Shown: positions 17,996-26,809, counted from the stretch's first letter. The stretch is 64,000 bases of DNA from Neobacillus ginsengisoli (GCF_030813055.1 NZ_JAUSTW010000004.1:186001-250000), one strand, 5' to 3'. Translations and numbers: made by a program. The notes: generated by a model not told the origin, from the sequence alone.

Positions 17996-19375
17996 ATGGA
18001 TTCAGAAATGCAGGAAAAATGCGGTGTATTTGGGGTGTTTAATCACCCACAAGCAGCCGACTTAACTTACTATGGACTTCATGCACTTCAACATCGCGGC
18101 CAGGAGAGTGCAGGAATCGTAGCTAGTGATGGGAATACATTCAGACATCACAGGGGAATGGGATTAGTTACTCAAGTATTTTCACGTAAAATTCTTGATG
18201 GATTAAGAGGAAATATGGCAATTGGCCATGTGCGATATTCTACTTCTGGTGAAAGTTTACTACAAAACGCACAACCCCTCGTTTTTAAATATAGCGAAGG
18301 GGACTTGGCTGTTGCTCATAATGGCAACCTCGTTAATGCAAGGATTGAAAGAGATGTGTTGCAACAGCAAGGAAGTATATTTCAAACTACCACTGATACC
18401 GAAATTATTGCTCACCTAATAGCCCGTTCAAGTAAAAAGCATTTTGCTGAAGCGGCACCTGATGTTCTAACCCGCATCGATGGTTCATTTGCCTTGGTTA
18501 TTATGACGGCAAAACAAATGCTAATAGCCCTGGATCGTCATGGGTTACGTCCACTTAGCCTTGGGAAAATTGGTGAATCCATCATCGCCGCTTCAGAAAC
18601 ATGCGCTTTAAATGCTGTTGATGCTACTTTCTGGCGTGACGTTGAACCTGGTGAATGGCTGATTGTCGACGAACGTGGAATTCAAACGGGAAGATTTGCC
18701 GCAAAAGGTGAAGTTTCTCTTTGTTCCTTTGAATTTGTTTATTTTGCCCGTCCAGATAGTGTTATTCAAGGAAGAAGCGTCTTAGCAATCCGGAAAGAAT
18801 TAGGTCAAATTCTGGCGAAAGAAAATCCAACACAAGCAGATGTTGTCGTGGCCGTTCCAGAATCGAGCGTCCCTGCTGCCATTGGCTTTTCCCAACAATC
18901 AAAAATTCCATATGAAATGGGGATTATCAAAAATCCATATGCCGGTCGCTCATTTATTGAGCCTACTCAAGAATTGCGCGATTTGGCTGTACGACTGAAA
19001 TTAAGCGCTGTACAAGAAGTTCTTGAAGGAAAAAGGGTAGTGTTAGTTGATGATTCGATTGTCCGGGGAACGACAAGCAAGCGAATCGTTCAATTGATAC
19101 GTCAAGCAGGTGCCAAGGAAGTTCATGTACGTATTAGCTCTCCTATGGTAAGAAATCCTTGTTTTTATGGAGTGGATATGCCAACAAAAGAAGAACTATT
19201 TGCCAACAAACATGAACATGAACGAGCAATGGGACAAGTCATCGGTGCAGATTCATTAGCCTTTTTAAGTACCAAGGGATTATTGGAGGCAGTAGATTTA
19301 GACCTTGCGGAGACAAGCAGTCGCTGTATAGCTTGCTTTAGTGGGGCTTACCCGACTAAGTTGTATTTGAAGTGA
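17996..19375 (+). CDS. purF: PurF, amidophosphoribosyltransferase
   Basis: 459 aa, slightly shorter than B. subtilis PurF. Commits PRPP to purines. N-terminal glutaminase domain opens MDSEMQEKCGVFG, so a short propeptide would be removed to expose Cys9; ALQHRGQESAGI and AHNGNLVNA follow. PRPP loop VVLVDDSIVRGTTS (about 344-357). Four Fe-S cysteines of the Bacillus type are kept: SLCSFEF, NPCFYG and CIAC. AGGGGAGG lies before ATG 17996. Unusual in being divergent from the rest of the pur genes; the 200-base gap holds no guanine riboswitch or clear PurBox that I can see. Confidence 0.96.
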   Translation: MDSEMQEKCGVFGVFNHPQAADLTYYGLHALQHRGQESAGIVASDGNTFRHHRGMGLVTQVFSRKILDGLRGNMAIGHVRYSTSGESLLQNAQPLVFKYSEGDLAVAHNGNLVNARIERDVLQQQGSIFQTTTDTEIIAHLIARSSKKHFAEAAPDVLTRIDGSFALVIMTAKQMLIALDRHGLRPLSLGKIGESIIAASETCALNAVDATFWRDVEPGEWLIVDERGIQTGRFAAKGEVSLCSFEFVYFARPDSVIQGRSVLAIRKELGQILAKENPTQADVVVAVPESSVPAAIGFSQQSKIPYEMGIIKNPYAGRSFIEPTQELRDLAVRLKLSAVQEVLEGKRVVLVDDSIVRGTTSKRIVQLIRQAGAKEVHVRISSPMVRNPCFYGVDMPTKEELFANKHEHERAMGQVIGADSLAFLSTKGLLEAVDLDLAETSSRCIACFSGAYPTKLYLK

Positions 19376-19384
19376 TCCAGAGAT

Positions 19385-19420
19385 AGGCACCACACTAAAG
19401 ATGTTTTTTGTGTGATGCCT
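19385..19420 (+). terminator. Terminator of purF
   Basis: AGGCACCACAC / GTGTGATGCCT hairpin followed by TTTACCTTATT. Confidence 0.55.
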
Positions 19421-19564
19421 TTACCTTATTACCTAATATTGAACCTTTTGGATTTTGTTATCAATGTTATATACTAATATGGTTTTTCCGGCAAGTTCTT
19501 CTCCGATCTCCTCCCCTTTTTAATTTTTAAAAAAATTTTATGTTTTTATAAAATAAAAAGTATT

Positions 19565-19593
19565 TTGTAGAATTTCGGATTTCGAATTATAAT
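19565..19593 (+). promoter_or_regulatory. Promoter of the MFS gene
   Basis: TTGTAG, 17-base spacer, perfect TATAAT; 35 bases before the start codon. Confidence 0.6.
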
Positions 19594-19628
19594 ATCATTA
19601 AATAAAAAAATGAAAACGGTGGAACCTC

Positions 19629-20849
19629 ATGCGTACCTATAACGAAAAAATTAGTATTTATCACGGGATGGTTTCGACAATCGCTGTAAACCTTGCAAGT
19701 AACTTTTTTCCCATCTTTGCCATTTCGATACTTGGTGCTACCAATTATCAGGTAGGCTTAATCAGTTCCCTGCCGCCCTTGGTTGCGCTCATCATGACGA
19801 TTCCCGCAGCCATTATGTTAAATCGCCTCGAGCTGCAAAAGAAAACGGTCGCCATGTCTGTGTTATGGGCCCGGGTTTTATTCTTATTGATCATAGGTGT
19901 GGTATATCTTACTTCAACCTATCAAACTTGGACATTCTTAATTATTATTGCCCTAATGAATGTGCCAGGAACCATTTCAACTATTGGCTGGCAAACCCTT
20001 ATTAGCGGAATGATTACGGATGAGCGAAGAGGAACATTTTTCAGCGACCGGAATCGGCTATTAACAGTGGTCGGAATGATCACAACCCTTTTAATCGGTA
20101 TAATTATGAAAAATCAGACAAACAACCCAGCCGCCTACCAGTGGTTGTTTTTTAGCGCATTTGGTTTTGGATTATTAGAAGTGTTTTTCTTATTGAAACA
20201 TAAGGAAACCGTTCAACCGAAAACGAACACACAAAATAAAAACTCGTTTATGAATTGGTCTATTTTTAAGGATAATGGATATAGATGGTTTCTCATTGCA
20301 GCTTTATGCTTCAATTTCACATGGCAGATGGCATGGGGAATATTCAACATTTATAATGTAAAATATGCCCATGCCACCATCCTTTGGATTAGTATTTTTT
20401 CCGTTGGAAATCAATTAGTGCAAATTTTCACCTTTCCATTATGGAAAAAATGGGCGGAGCACAAGTCAAACACATTAATGCTTGTTTGGGCAGCAATGGG
20501 CATGGCACTTGCACCCGTTTTAACGATTTTGTCTACTAATCTGGTATACTTAGCTTTTACACAAATGCTTTCAGGATTTTTTGTATCCGGTATCGTCCTT
20601 CTTTTGTTTAATTTATTGCTAGAGCAATCTCCTCAGGAAACTAGAACTTATTGCATTACAACCTATAATGTCCTTTTATCGTTTGTTGCCTTTATCGCAC
20701 CGCAAATAGGGATCTGGCTGTTAGATGCTACAGGTATACAAAGATCGATGGAAATAAATTCCTTTTTGAGGTTTATAAGTGCCTTCGGCTTCCTTCTTAT
20801 GTATGCTAAGTGTTTTAAAAATAATAAAACTGCTTTATTGAAAAGCTAG
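19629..20849 (+). CDS. MFS transporter, substrate unknown
   Basis: 406 aa with about 12 hydrophobic segments split by a hydrophilic loop (about 195-215, KHKETVQPKTNTQNKN). General MFS pattern with a degenerate loop after helix 2 and a DERRGTFFSDRNR segment after helix 4. No signature points to a substrate. GGTGGAA site before ATG. Single gene with promoter and terminator. Confidence 0.8.
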   Translation: MRTYNEKISIYHGMVSTIAVNLASNFFPIFAISILGATNYQVGLISSLPPLVALIMTIPAAIMLNRLELQKKTVAMSVLWARVLFLLIIGVVYLTSTYQTWTFLIIIALMNVPGTISTIGWQTLISGMITDERRGTFFSDRNRLLTVVGMITTLLIGIIMKNQTNNPAAYQWLFFSAFGFGLLEVFFLLKHKETVQPKTNTQNKNSFMNWSIFKDNGYRWFLIAALCFNFTWQMAWGIFNIYNVKYAHATILWISIFSVGNQLVQIFTFPLWKKWAEHKSNTLMLVWAAMGMALAPVLTILSTNLVYLAFTQMLSGFFVSGIVLLLFNLLLEQSPQETRTYCITTYNVLLSFVAFIAPQIGIWLLDATGIQRSMEINSFLRFISAFGFLLMYAKCFKNNKTALLKS

Positions 20850-20869
20850 GCGTTTGCCTAGCTTTTTGT
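20843..20869 (+). terminator. Terminator of the MFS gene
   Basis: AAGCTAGGC GTTT GCCTAGCTT hairpin followed by TTTGTTTTG. Confidence 0.85.
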
Positions 20870-20910
20870 TTTGGATGAACTTTTTGTCTTCGGGCGGATT
20901 AATTTGTTAT

Positions 20911-21720
20911 TTATGATAATTGATTTCTCCATAAATTCAAGTTATCTTGATGCCGCCTCTTAAAAACGGTTATAAAGTGATAATTTTTTTCAGTCAAAAA
21001 CTCATTAAATCGCACATCACTTGGTTCATTTTTAAGAAGATGTAAGTAATCTATGGAATCATCGATTCGTTTTTGGATGTCAGTCGCTTCATCTGTCACA
21101 CTGCCGTGACTTGTCACCAGGATGAGATTCTTGTTCACATTTGCCAGCTTCTGTAACGTATTTAATGTTTTTTCGTATTCACTAAAACTGTAATAAATAA
21201 ATGGGAATTCGATATCAGAAAGGTAATCACCTGCAATTAATAAATTCATTGATTCGATCACCGCTAATAGACCGTCATTATTGTGGCCAAAAGCATGATA
21301 AAACGTAATAACAGTCTCGCCAATGACGATCTGTTGCCCATCACGTGTAATCACATGATTGATTTCAGGATATTTAATGGCATATGACCGGTTTAAATAA
21401 AACTCATCGTCATACTTAATTAAATCTTTAATTTGTGTTTCCATTAATGGACTTTCAACAAACTCCTTACTTGCAATGGTTTTGGCATCAGGGAAAGCCC
21501 CATAACCCGCAATATGATCATAATCAGAATGAGTAAAATAGAGATAAATTGGCCGGTCTCCCCTGATTTTGTCTACGAAGAGACGAATTTCATCGACCTC
21601 AAGAGGAAGATAACCCGGGTCCACAACAAGAACCAAATCTTTAGTAGCTACAACAGTAGTATTCAATTGAAACATCGCACTCTGAAAAACCGTGACATCT
21701 TTCGTTTTATAAATGATCAT
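20911..21720 (-). CDS. MBL-fold metallo-hydrolase
   Basis: 269 aa. Metallo-beta-lactamase fold: early LVLVVDPGYLPLE, metal motif THSDYDHIAGYG, AFGHNNDGL, LLIAGDYLSD and VTSHGSV. The first motif reads H-x-D-x-D-H instead of H-x-H-x-D-H, so one usual zinc ligand is Asp. ATG 21720 is used with AAAGGAG nine bases upstream; the longer frame to 21783 only translates the adjacent repeat element (21751-21815). Reaction unknown. Confidence 0.8.
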   Translation of the reverse strand: MIIYKTKDVTVFQSAMFQLNTTVVATKDLVLVVDPGYLPLEVDEIRLFVDKIRGDRPIYLYFTHSDYDHIAGYGAFPDAKTIASKEFVESPLMETQIKDLIKYDDEFYLNRSYAIKYPEINHVITRDGQQIVIGETVITFYHAFGHNNDGLLAVIESMNLLIAGDYLSDIEFPFIYYSFSEYEKTLNTLQKLANVNKNLILVTSHGSVTDEATDIQKRIDDSIDYLHLLKNEPSDVRFNEFLTEKNYHFITVFKRRHQDNLNLWRNQLS

Positions 21721-21750
21721 TACAAGACTCCTTTTTTCCGACACTTTTTT

Positions 21751-21815
21751 GGTGACAGGCACCGTTTGTGGACATTTACCCAAAAATGTCCTTACCAGAT
21801 GGACAAATAGTCACC
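21751..21815 (+). repeat. Dispersed palindromic repeat, copy 2
   Basis: GGTGACAGGCACCGTTTGTGGACATTT, then AAAATGTCC, GGACA and a closing GTCACC that pairs with the opening GGTGAC. The inner GGACATTT/AAATGTCC makes a tight hairpin. Best-preserved copy of the family. Confidence 0.75.
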
Positions 21816-21826
21816 ATTACTAATTT

Positions 21827-23317
21827 TCACAAGGAATATTCTTCCAGGTTTTTCTTTTTGCTCGTTAATTTTTCTACAGTTTTCTTGTATTCTTGCAGGT
21901 TCGTTTCCAGTGTTTGCTTTCTTTCTCCTATCATTCTTTTGACCTCTTTTGGACTTGGACCGCCTAGAATGCTTCTAATATCAACGAAATACTCTGGAGA
22001 AATGATTTTCTTCCATTCTTTTTCATTCAACGACACATCGACAAATTCGCGGATCATGGTGTTTATTTCTTCGATTTCCCACTCATATAATTCTTTTTGA
22101 GCCAGAATGGACTTTTTAGAGATATAACTTGAAATGGAATGAGCTTTTCTAAAGGAAACGTTATATTCCCTTACTAGAGTATCTGCCAGTTCGGTAATTG
22201 TAGTGCACGATTTTCGGGCCATTTTTTTAGTATGGTCCTTGTTAACCTTTAAAGTGGCTATCACTGCATACATAAGTTTCATTACCCGGTTTGCATTCGT
22301 AAACGCCCGGTATAAATGGGGCTGCAAATCGTCTTCTGTGTCCACAATATCGCCAAAGGGTGTATTATGAATCATATTTATGGCGGCCAATGCATCACCA
22401 GTGGCACTGCTTGCAATTGAACGTGAATGTTCAATCGATACCGGATTTCTTTTTTGTGGCATAATGCTGCTAATTTGAACATAAGGGTCTGCAACATTAA
22501 ATGAACCGAATTCTCTGGTCACGTGCAAGAGGAAATCCTGTATCCACCTACCAGTGTTCACCATACAGGTCATCAGGGCTGTGGCCGTTTCCAGTAAATA
22601 ATCCGCTCCGCCGATAGAGTCATAGGAATTTTCAATTACTTTATCAAAACCTAAAAGCTCACAGGTACGTGACCTGCTGATTGGGAATCCTGTCGTTGTC
22701 AGCGCTGCTGCCCCGAGCGGCGATTGATTTACTGTGTCATAAGCAGACCATAAACGCTTCAGGTCCCGTTGCACGACGTCATAGATTGCCAAAAAATAGT
22801 GACCTAACGTAGTTGGCTGTGCAGGCTGTGTATGTGTATAGCCAGTAATATAGGTTTCGGTATGTTTTTCCGACTGCTCTAATAACGCCTCACTTAAGTG
22901 ATAAATATTTTTAAGCAGCTGTAAAAGATGCCTCCTCAGCGCCAATCGGTACATCGCTACGCCCATATCATTTCGACTGCGTCCGATATGGATTTTCCCT
23001 GCAAGATCCTCACCGATTTCCTCCCCTATTTTTGCCTCCATCATGAAAAATAGATCTTCAAATTGCGGGTCGTAAGAAATAGTGGAAATATCCGTTTTCG
23101 CTACCTTATTTAAACCCTCCAGCATTACTTTCGCTTCATCGTGCTTAATAATTTGCTGTTCATTGAGCATGATAACATGGGCACGATGTATATCAAACAT
23201 ACTTTCAAATAAGAAATCCCTTTGATCATTAAAAACAGGCTTTAACAGCTCTTCTACATAGGTTTTCCCGGGAAAATCCGTACCTTCCTCTTTTATAAAT
23301 TCTTCTCGTTTGTTCAT
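21827..23317 (-). CDS. Argininosuccinate lyase family protein
   Basis: 496 aa, somewhat longer than canonical ArgH (about 460). Fumarase/aspartase superfamily: KIHIGRSRNDMG (about 107-118), TGYTHTQPAQPTTLGHY and the catalytic signature SSIMPQKRNPVS (about 283-294). ArgH splits argininosuccinate to arginine and fumarate. There is no argG or other arginine gene nearby and both flanks carry repeat elements, so this could be a second copy or a lyase for another substrate. GGAG before ATG 23317. I leave the symbol empty for that reason. Confidence 0.8.
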   Translation of the reverse strand: MNKREEFIKEEGTDFPGKTYVEELLKPVFNDQRDFLFESMFDIHRAHVIMLNEQQIIKHDEAKVMLEGLNKVAKTDISTISYDPQFEDLFFMMEAKIGEEIGEDLAGKIHIGRSRNDMGVAMYRLALRRHLLQLLKNIYHLSEALLEQSEKHTETYITGYTHTQPAQPTTLGHYFLAIYDVVQRDLKRLWSAYDTVNQSPLGAAALTTTGFPISRSRTCELLGFDKVIENSYDSIGGADYLLETATALMTCMVNTGRWIQDFLLHVTREFGSFNVADPYVQISSIMPQKRNPVSIEHSRSIASSATGDALAAINMIHNTPFGDIVDTEDDLQPHLYRAFTNANRVMKLMYAVIATLKVNKDHTKKMARKSCTTITELADTLVREYNVSFRKAHSISSYISKKSILAQKELYEWEIEEINTMIREFVDVSLNEKEWKKIISPEYFVDIRSILGGPSPKEVKRMIGERKQTLETNLQEYKKTVEKLTSKKKNLEEYSL

Positions 23318-23529
23318 ATTTTCAACTCCGTTTTGTTGACCATTTCCATTTAAGTAATGGATCGGGAACCCGTTTCTTATCTGACTGTCCTCACTTCTAA
23401 TAAAATTCTTGAAGTGTGATATTTTTATTCAAAATAGGTTTATTTATTTCCTGTTTTTATACATTTTCCAATAGAACATACTTATCATGATAATGCAAAT
23501 AAAAGGTAGCGCGGTTTTTCATTTTGTAA

Positions 23530-23584
23530 TGTCCACACAGAACGGACAAATCCAACAAAATGTCCATAAACGGTGCCTGTCACC
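23530..23584 (-). repeat. Dispersed palindromic repeat, copy 3
   Basis: TGTCC, GGACA, TGTCC and a closing CGGTGCCTGTCACC: inverted relative to copy 2. Lies in the 340-base gap between the ArgH-family gene and the decayed CgeB-like gene; the rest of the gap is AT-rich without a visible gene. Confidence 0.7.
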
Positions 23585-23654
23585 AATTTTCGCCGGGTTT
23601 AATAAGTTAGTAGTATGTATTTTAATGTGAAGGCTTGGAAGGAGTTTTATAGGA

Positions 23655-24228
23655 ATGACGGTTAAATTTTGGAAGTTTATTTCTCGAAAATGCCAGCGCC
23701 TATAGCAGTAAAAATCTTTCTCTTTGTAAAAACATACAAATTCTATCTGGAATTTTTACAAACGGAAAACGGTTGGATTGAGGATGAAATAACGGCCTAT
23801 GGAAGAATTGCAGATTGCTATGTTCAATTAGGTAACATCAATCATGCGATTGAAATTGCCTTAAAATCATGCATGATTGGGGAGGCCACGGCATAAAACA
23901 GTTAAAGCACTCCCAAAAATCATGGAGCATCTCAAACAAAAAGGCTATTCTTGGCGATTACCATAAAGCATATTCCCACATTGAAATTGCACAATCTTTT
24001 TGCCCGAAACACGAATTAATTTTAAAAAATAAATACTTATTTTTCAGTAAATCACAAATCCATGCGGTAAACCTTGAGAAAATATTCCTGTATTGTCAAA
24101 AAGTCTATGAAATATTGGGGTCCGGAGGATTTTTAATAACTTCCAATACCCCGGGAGTAAAGAAATTATTCCAACCAGGTGAAGACTTGATTGTCATTCA
24201 AACCCTATTGGATGAAGGGATTTTGTGA
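23655..24228 (+). pseudogene. Decayed TPR glycosyltransferase / CgeB-like relic
   Basis: A good GGAAGGAG site precedes ATG 23655, but that frame stops after 16 codons. Other frames then carry recognisable pieces: ENGWIEDEITAYGRIADCY and AIEIALKS (TPR-like, as in glycosyltransferases with TPR tails), [14 protein letters not shown], and finally [18 protein letters not shown] with [11 protein letters not shown], which is the C-terminal signature of CgeB-type spore maturation/glycosyltransferase proteins. At least two frameshifts and probable internal deletions. Next to tgl, so the ancestral gene may have had a spore-surface role. Non-functional as read. Confidence 0.65.
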
Positions 24229-24233
24229 ATGGT

Positions 24234-24288
24234 GGTGACAGGCACCGTTCGTGGACAAACCTCTAAAACTGTCCATGTGGGAGGGACA
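24234..24288 (+). repeat. Dispersed palindromic repeat, copy 4
   Basis: GGTGACAGGCACCG, TTCGTGGACA, CTGTCC and GGGACA, starting six bases after the relic's last stop codon. Confidence 0.7.
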
Positions 24289-24298
24289 GATCAGTAAA

Positions 24299-24325
24299 AC
24301 GACAGTTTAGGATTTGCATATAAAT
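24299..24325 (+). promoter_or_regulatory. Possible sigma-K-type sporulation promoter of tgl
   Basis: AC, 16 bases, CATATAAAT, near the sigma-K pattern AC-N14-17-CATANNNTA, 55 bases before the tgl start. The family is known to be expressed late in the mother cell. Confidence 0.35.
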
Positions 24326-24380
24326 TGAAGGAGTTTCATATTTTTTATGAAGCATTCATGTTTCAATCAGGAGGCAGAAC

Positions 24381-25133
24381 ATGATTAAAATTAATGATCG
24401 AATTGTCAAACCTGAGGAACTCTTTCATAAGATATCAAAAAACGAACAGAAAACCATCCTTAAACAAATGGCTGCCTTTAAAGTCATTTTCCAGTATGAA
24501 ACGCTAAAGCAATTGAAATTCGAACTTATGTTTAGAACCAACACGCTAAAAGCTGCAACTGAACTTAACAAAAGTGGTGCTAAGTTTACAACATTTCAAT
24601 ATGCATTTTGCAATCCAAAGTATTGGTATCGGTTGGGTAATGGGGGATTTCTGCTTAAAAATAATGTGAAACCTTCTGCAGCGATTTTAGACATTCTTAA
24701 GAGTGGATCCCTATATGCATTTGAGTGTTCCACTGCTATTGCCATAGTTTTATATATTTCATCTCTTTACTCGATCGGTTCCAGACTATTCGATGCTTAT
24801 TTCGATAAGCTTTATTTAATGGATTGGCAATTTGATGAGGATTTGCCTGTCTACCAAAAAGAAAGTAACGATTTTTTACCAGGTGATGTTTTACATTTCA
24901 AGAATCCTGATTTTGACCCTAAACAGCCACATTGGCGCGCAGAGAATGTCATCTATTTTGGTAATGACAAGTACTACGGCCATGGTGTGGGCATAAGAAA
25001 TGCGAGTACGATTATTAAATTTCTTAACTCGAAAAGAAAACCAAAACCCGTCGAATCAGCCTACCTAATGAGACTTATATCTAGGCCTAATTATCAAACG
25101 ATTTTCTCGTTAATGAATGAAGGGACAATTTGA
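24381..25133 (+). CDS. tgl: Tgl, spore-coat protein-glutamine gamma-glutamyltransferase
   Basis: 250 aa, near the 245 aa of B. subtilis Tgl. Cross-links coat proteins by epsilon-(gamma-glutamyl)lysine bonds in the sporulating mother cell. Conserved segments: NKSGAKFTTFQYAF, the nucleophile in YAFECSTAIAIV (Cys about 116), GDVLHFKNPDFDP and YGHGVGI. GGAGG sits eight bases before ATG. Its presence implies the organism makes spores. Located just after a decayed CgeB-like gene and repeat copy 4. Confidence 0.93.
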   Translation: MIKINDRIVKPEELFHKISKNEQKTILKQMAAFKVIFQYETLKQLKFELMFRTNTLKAATELNKSGAKFTTFQYAFCNPKYWYRLGNGGFLLKNNVKPSAAILDILKSGSLYAFECSTAIAIVLYISSLYSIGSRLFDAYFDKLYLMDWQFDEDLPVYQKESNDFLPGDVLHFKNPDFDPKQPHWRAENVIYFGNDKYYGHGVGIRNASTIIKFLNSKRKPKPVESAYLMRLISRPNYQTIFSLMNEGTI

Positions 25134-25180
25134 AAAAGTTTGGTTTCAGCAAATCTGGGCAAACTTAATATTAAAAGGTA

Positions 25181-25189
25181 TGTTATAAT
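25181..25189 (+). promoter_or_regulatory. Extended -10 promoter of the GIY-YIG gene
   Basis: TGTTATAAT, a perfect extended -10, about 55 bases before the start codon. Confidence 0.5.
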
Positions 25190-25242
25190 GGAGCGTCAGA
25201 TTAAGGGTAAAAATATTTTACCGAAAACAGGAGCGATTCTTC

Positions 25243-25617
25243 ATGATAAAAATTGAAACACCAACCCCGGATGTTGTTATTACCAAGCAAAAGAAATTAG
25301 GAGAGCCGGTAGAGGCCGAGATAAGCAGTGTTTACGGGTTTACCGACTACCATCGAATACCACGCGATAAAGGTGGTTTAATTCTTTTTTACAACAATAA
25401 TGATGAACTTTTATATGTCGGGAAAGCACGAAAATTAAGACCGAGAATTAAAAAGCATTTTGAAGATAATGTTTCACCGATTAAATTGCATCGAGACGAA
25501 GTTTACAAAATTTCAGTATGTGTTGTTGAAGATCCAATGGAAAGAGAAATTTATGAAACTTTTCTGGTAAATAAGCTTCAAGCAAAATACAATATTGACA
25601 AAGTGTTCTATAAATAA
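25243..25617 (+). CDS. GIY-YIG nuclease-fold protein
   Basis: 124 aa. One GIY-YIG domain (about 40-115): GGLILFYNN as the first strand, LLYVGKARKLRPRIKKHF (YVG plus the catalytic-type Arg region), and a Glu near EDPMEREIYETFL followed by LVNKLQAKYN. The Gly-Ile-Tyr triplet is altered to G-L-I. Resembles small stand-alone UvrC-N-like proteins; target unknown. CAGGAG before ATG; ends at its own terminator. Confidence 0.82.
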   Translation: MIKIETPTPDVVITKQKKLGEPVEAEISSVYGFTDYHRIPRDKGGLILFYNNNDELLYVGKARKLRPRIKKHFEDNVSPIKLHRDEVYKISVCVVEDPMEREIYETFLVNKLQAKYNIDKVFYK

Positions 25618-25649
25618 GCTACTATCCAATTTACCGATTCATTCACATG

Positions 25650-25679
25650 AAAACGCCTCATTAAAGGCGTTTTCTTTTA
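25650..25679 (+). terminator. Terminator of the GIY-YIG gene
   Basis: AAAACGCCT / AGGCGTTTT hairpin followed by CTTTTATT. Confidence 0.8.
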
Positions 25680-25705
25680 TTCCAAGAAAAGATATGTCAA
25701 AAGAA

Positions 25706-25765
25706 GGTGCCTTGCACCCTCCGCGGACAAATCAACGAAACTGTCTTTTAATGGTGCCTGACACC
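25706..25765 (-). repeat. Dispersed palindromic repeat, copy 5
   Basis: GGTGCCTTGCACC at one end and GGTGCCTGACACC at the other, with GGACA and CTGTC between; inverted relative to copy 2 and the only copy with a head at both ends. Confidence 0.65.
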
Positions 25766-25804
25766 ACCGTGCTCATGTGATACGACGAACGATTTATGAA
25801 CTCG

Positions 25805-25839
25805 AAAAAACGTATTCCCTCATTGAGGTAATACGTTTT
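25805..25839 (-). terminator. Terminator of the alpha/beta hydrolase gene
   Basis: AAAACGTATT / AATACGTTTT arms around CCTCAATGAGG on the minus strand, followed by T's. Confidence 0.75.
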
Positions 25840-25858
25840 CGTCCGCTAACACAGGGGG

Positions 25859-26701
25859 TTAGGCTTGCTTTTTTGTTTGAGTGTCCAACCAGTTCAATAA
25901 ATCATCCAAAAACTGTGCACGTTCCAAGTCATCGAAAGGTCGGTGTCTTGCCGTTTCGTATTCTAATTTCTGTTTCTCTTGTGAGCCAACCGAAAGAAAG
26001 AATTCCCTAAGTTTCTCTGGGGGTGTAATCTCATCCGCTAGCCCATACTGTAACAGAAATGGCATCTGGATTGATTGAGACTGGTTCATTATGCGCTGTA
26101 TAGCTCTCATTAACCCACTACCTAATCCGGGAGTTACCGTATTGTGACGTAAGGGATCTGAATCCAGTTTCTTTATTATTTCATGATCCTGTGTTAATAA
26201 CTCAGGATTACCTGGTTTATTAATGGTGTAATCCGGTTTTACTTTACTCATCAAAGTAATCAGGATTTTCTCTGTAGGTGTTACTTCATAGGAAATCGCA
26301 GGAGAAATGGACACTACACCAGAAATGCCGCTGCCATGAAATAAACTATAGTCCAGGCATATTACCCCTCCGAGGCTATGACCTAAAATATATAAGGGCT
26401 GCCCGGGATTCAGAGTGCAAACTAATTCTCGAAATGCATGCAAATCACCTCGATACTCCTCCCACTTCCGAATATGCCCCCTTACTCCGGGACTTTTTCC
26501 ATGACCGCGCAAGTCAAAGGTATACGCAAGATAATCATGTTCTAATAAGCGTTCTGAAATATTTTGCAGGCCACCGCTATGATCCCCATGGCCATGTACC
26601 AAAATAACTACCGCTCTCGGCTCTGATGGCTTGAAAACTCGATAAAACAATTCACGGCCCCCCAGGCCACAAAACGTCCCCTCTCCCTTGATCAAGAACA
26701 T
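25859..26701 (-). CDS. Alpha/beta hydrolase, monoacylglycerol lipase / lysophospholipase type
   Basis: 280 aa. HGHGDHSGG oxyanion region (about 35-43), DLRGHGKSPG, nucleophile elbow GHSLGGVI (Ser about 109), Asp in QYGLADEITPPEKL and a C-terminal His in TARHRPFDD. Serine hydrolase_4 pattern, typical of cytosolic monoglyceride lipases. AGGAG lies very close to ATG 26701; TTG 26695 is an alternative start with better spacing. Single gene. Confidence 0.85.
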   Translation of the reverse strand: MFLIKGEGTFCGLGGRELFYRVFKPSEPRAVVILVHGHGDHSGGLQNISERLLEHDYLAYTFDLRGHGKSPGVRGHIRKWEEYRGDLHAFRELVCTLNPGQPLYILGHSLGGVICLDYSLFHGSGISGVVSISPAISYEVTPTEKILITLMSKVKPDYTINKPGNPELLTQDHEIIKKLDSDPLRHNTVTPGLGSGLMRAIQRIMNQSQSIQMPFLLQYGLADEITPPEKLREFFLSVGSQEKQKLEYETARHRPFDDLERAQFLDDLLNWLDTQTKKQA

Positions 26702-26809
26702 CTCTCCTTTTTTGGTCTGAATAACCTAATTAAACCAGAAAAAAGCACTTCTGATAAGAGCGCTTTATCCGTAATATAAATAACTGATCTTAGTTAAACT
26801 GCACTATAC

